From Arsenophonus sp046530785 (lineage in GTDB: Bacteria > Pseudomonadota > Gammaproteobacteria > Enterobacterales > Enterobacteriaceae), in the NCBI GenBank assembly GCA_046530785.1, contig JBHEQT010000017.1:1-9035 (forward strand): DNA of 9,035 bases. Reading direction: 5' to 3'. Each line of letters opens with the position of its first letter. The first letter of the stretch is position 1. Under the pieces are notes generated by a model. That model worked only from the letters and a program-made list of their open reading frames with translations, made no database searches and had not been told where the DNA came from. A program made the position numbers and the translations under genes. Positions 8,093 through 9,035 of the stretch are shown here, one piece after another.

Positions 8093-8118
8093 CAAAACAT
8101 CGATAAAAAGGTGTTTTG
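8093..8118. repeat. Inverted repeat in the nuc leader region
   Basis: CAAAACA (8093-8099) and TGTTTTG (8112-8118) form a 7-bp inverted repeat with a 12-base spacer. It lies between the possible promoter and the nuc start and could fold in the leader RNA or be a second regulator site. Chance occurrence is plausible. Confidence 0.3.
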
Positions 8119-8121
8119 GTA

Positions 8122-8150
8122 AATTAAGCATTTAGGTTTATTTCTCACAA
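8122..8150 (-). promoter_or_regulatory. Possible promoter of nuc
   Basis: On the minus strand TTGTGA (8150-8145) is separated by 17 bases from TTAATT (8127-8122), which is preceded by a TG extended -10 dinucleotide. It would give a leader of roughly 85 bases before the nuc start. Each hexamer matches sigma-70 consensus only partly, and such matches are common in AT-rich DNA. Confidence 0.2.
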
Positions 8151-8182
8151 AATAAATAGTAAAAACTATATCTAAATAAAAA

Positions 8183-8320
8183 GGAGGAGTTACGATTTTA
8201 TCTATTTCCGTAAAATACTTATCAATACGAACAAATATTTTTGTGAAAAAACAGAGAATTACAAAACTAATTTATTTAGAAATATTTATAATTTTAAAGA
8301 ATATAAATATTTCTAAATAA
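8183..8320 (+). pseudogene. Possible small gene relic with a strong SD but no standard start
   Basis: GGAGG at 8183-8187 within AAGGAGGAG is one of the best Shine-Dalgarno matches in the window. Seven bases downstream an open frame starts at ATT (8195-8197) and runs 41 codons to TAA at 8318-8320. No ATG, GTG or TTG sits at the expected place. Either AUU is used (known for infC), or a former ATG was lost, or the SD match is fortuitous. The translation is rich in Ile, Lys, Leu and Asn and is not recognisable. Its end overlaps the 23-bp inverted repeat at 8268-8324, which argues against a conserved protein there. It is divergent from nuc. Confidence 0.12.
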
Positions 8321-8324
8321 ATTA
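8268..8324. repeat. Perfect 23-bp inverted repeat, 11-base spacer
   Basis: Positions 8268-8290 are the exact reverse complement of 8302-8324; the spacer is 8291-8301. The arms hold only one G-C pair position each, so this is an AT cruciform or hairpin. At this composition a 23-bp perfect match with a short spacer is far beyond chance. There is no U tract typical of a terminator and no transposase beside it. A related 10-base piece, TCTAAATAAA, also occurs at 8171-8180. Candidate roles are a mobile-element end pair, a bidirectional transcript end, or a cruciform used by a replication or recombination protein. Confidence 0.9.
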
Positions 8325-9035
8325 TATTGTGAATATGATCGATCTAGAATGGGAAAAATAACAAAAAATTCCGATCATAATAATTTATCCAATCATTAAA
8401 CCTAATCTTTTTACTTTATTCTTATGGGTAAACATCATTTTTCTTTTTACTTTTTATCTAGTTTTTTACTTTTCTGTTCCCTAAGCTCCCCAAAAACTTA
8501 TCAGATTAAAATTATTAAAAATCAAGTATATCTTCTTTATTATCATAAAAATGAATAAATCTAAAAGGTTGTTTTTCCTTAAGAAATTCTTAAATCTTAT
8601 GCTTAAAATTTTCAACAAAATAATAACTTTATTACTTAGATAGAGTTTTAATGGTTATCGTAAAAGCTTACAATAATTACCACACTTATTAGAAGTTATT
8701 AGATAAATATCCATATTATTTTCTGATATGGAAGTATTCCACTATACTGATTTTTATTGCTTTTATGAAACTTTTAATAAAAACTGATTCGATCAAATAT
8801 CTTCTATCATATAAAATATATATCATCTTTTATTTTTAAAAAAAAATAATAACTATTAATCAATTCCAAAAGAATAATTTTTTATCTTTACAATATAAAA
8901 TATCTTTTTTTTATTATGGTTTCTTCAATTTAAATAACGATTTTATCTATTGATAATTTTTACTTCCCTTTTTGACCTCATCTTCGGTAATAGTGTATCT
9001 ATTTCAATACATCGCAAAACTATATCAATATACTG
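8325..9035. other. AT-rich stretch without an intact gene
   Basis: No supported gene. On the minus strand about 8690-8460 one frame gives coding-like pieces (for example ENFKHKI, then PFRFIHFYDNKEDILDF, then DKFLGSLGNRK) interrupted by several stops, while another frame stays open for about 57 codons with a composition typical of random AT-rich DNA. This might be a much eroded gene on the same strand as nuc, but I cannot name it. A small hairpin (8710-8716 with 8726-8732) and a 15-base repeat of 8192-8206 at 8937-8951 are also seen. Confidence 0.3.

Noticed and set aside
3499..8583. Identical 14-base repeat TGTTTTTCCTTAAG at 3499-3512 and 8570-8583
   Set aside because: Several exact 14-base repeats are expected by chance in 9 kb of this composition, and flanks do not match.
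1..9035. CRISPR array, tRNA or rRNA genes, insertion sequence, DnaA-box cluster
   Set aside because: I found no regularly spaced repeats, no T-arm motif with a foldable tRNA, no rRNA-like sequence, no transposase motif, and only single near-matches to the DnaA box (for example minus strand near 3319-3327).

Overview
This is a very AT-rich, gene-poor window with one clearly intact gene. That gene is at 7488-8030 on the minus strand and encodes an exported phospholipase D-superfamily endonuclease of the Nuc type, the family typified by the nuclease of plasmid pKM101. The closest resemblance I can recall is to enterobacterial Nuc proteins. Together with the base composition and the long stretches of eroded DNA, this suggests a degraded gammaproteobacterial genome or plasmid, such as that of an insect symbiont. 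The organism and replicon type are inferences; no rRNA, tRNA, replication gene or marker gene is visible.

Layout. Positions 1 to about 3840 are moderately AT-rich, with local patches of 35-42% GC at about 361-430 and 3480-3600. No intact gene is visible there, only a few coding-like open stretches (1968-2270 minus, about 3240-3720 minus), one small ORF with a purine-rich leader (3495-3578 plus), and several inverted repeats. From about 3840 to 7480 the DNA is much poorer in GC; some 60-base lines have only 5 to 7 G or C. Three things stand out in it: a cluster of relatively GC-rich hairpins at 5278-5370 that on the minus strand ends in a terminator-like stem and U tract; a coding-like but broken minus-strand stretch at 5824-6214; and a run of ten C at 6883-6892 flanked by an inverted repeat. 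The nuc gene follows at about one third GC. To its right are two small dyads, a ribosome-binding-site-like sequence without a start codon, and a perfect 23-bp inverted repeat at 8268-8324. The rest, to 9035, is AT-rich with possible minus-strand coding remnants.

How it fits together. The picture is of DNA that has lost most of its genes and retains one secreted nuclease. No operon or multi-gene system can be read here. The best candidates for unexplained function are non-coding: the minus-strand hairpin cluster at 5278-5370, the long palindrome at 8268-8324, and the AGAGG-rich island at 3475-3600. At this composition stop codons occur roughly once per 11 codons, so a few isolated open frames of about 70 codons, and 8-bp hairpins with short loops, are expected by chance. 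Confidences are set with that in mind.
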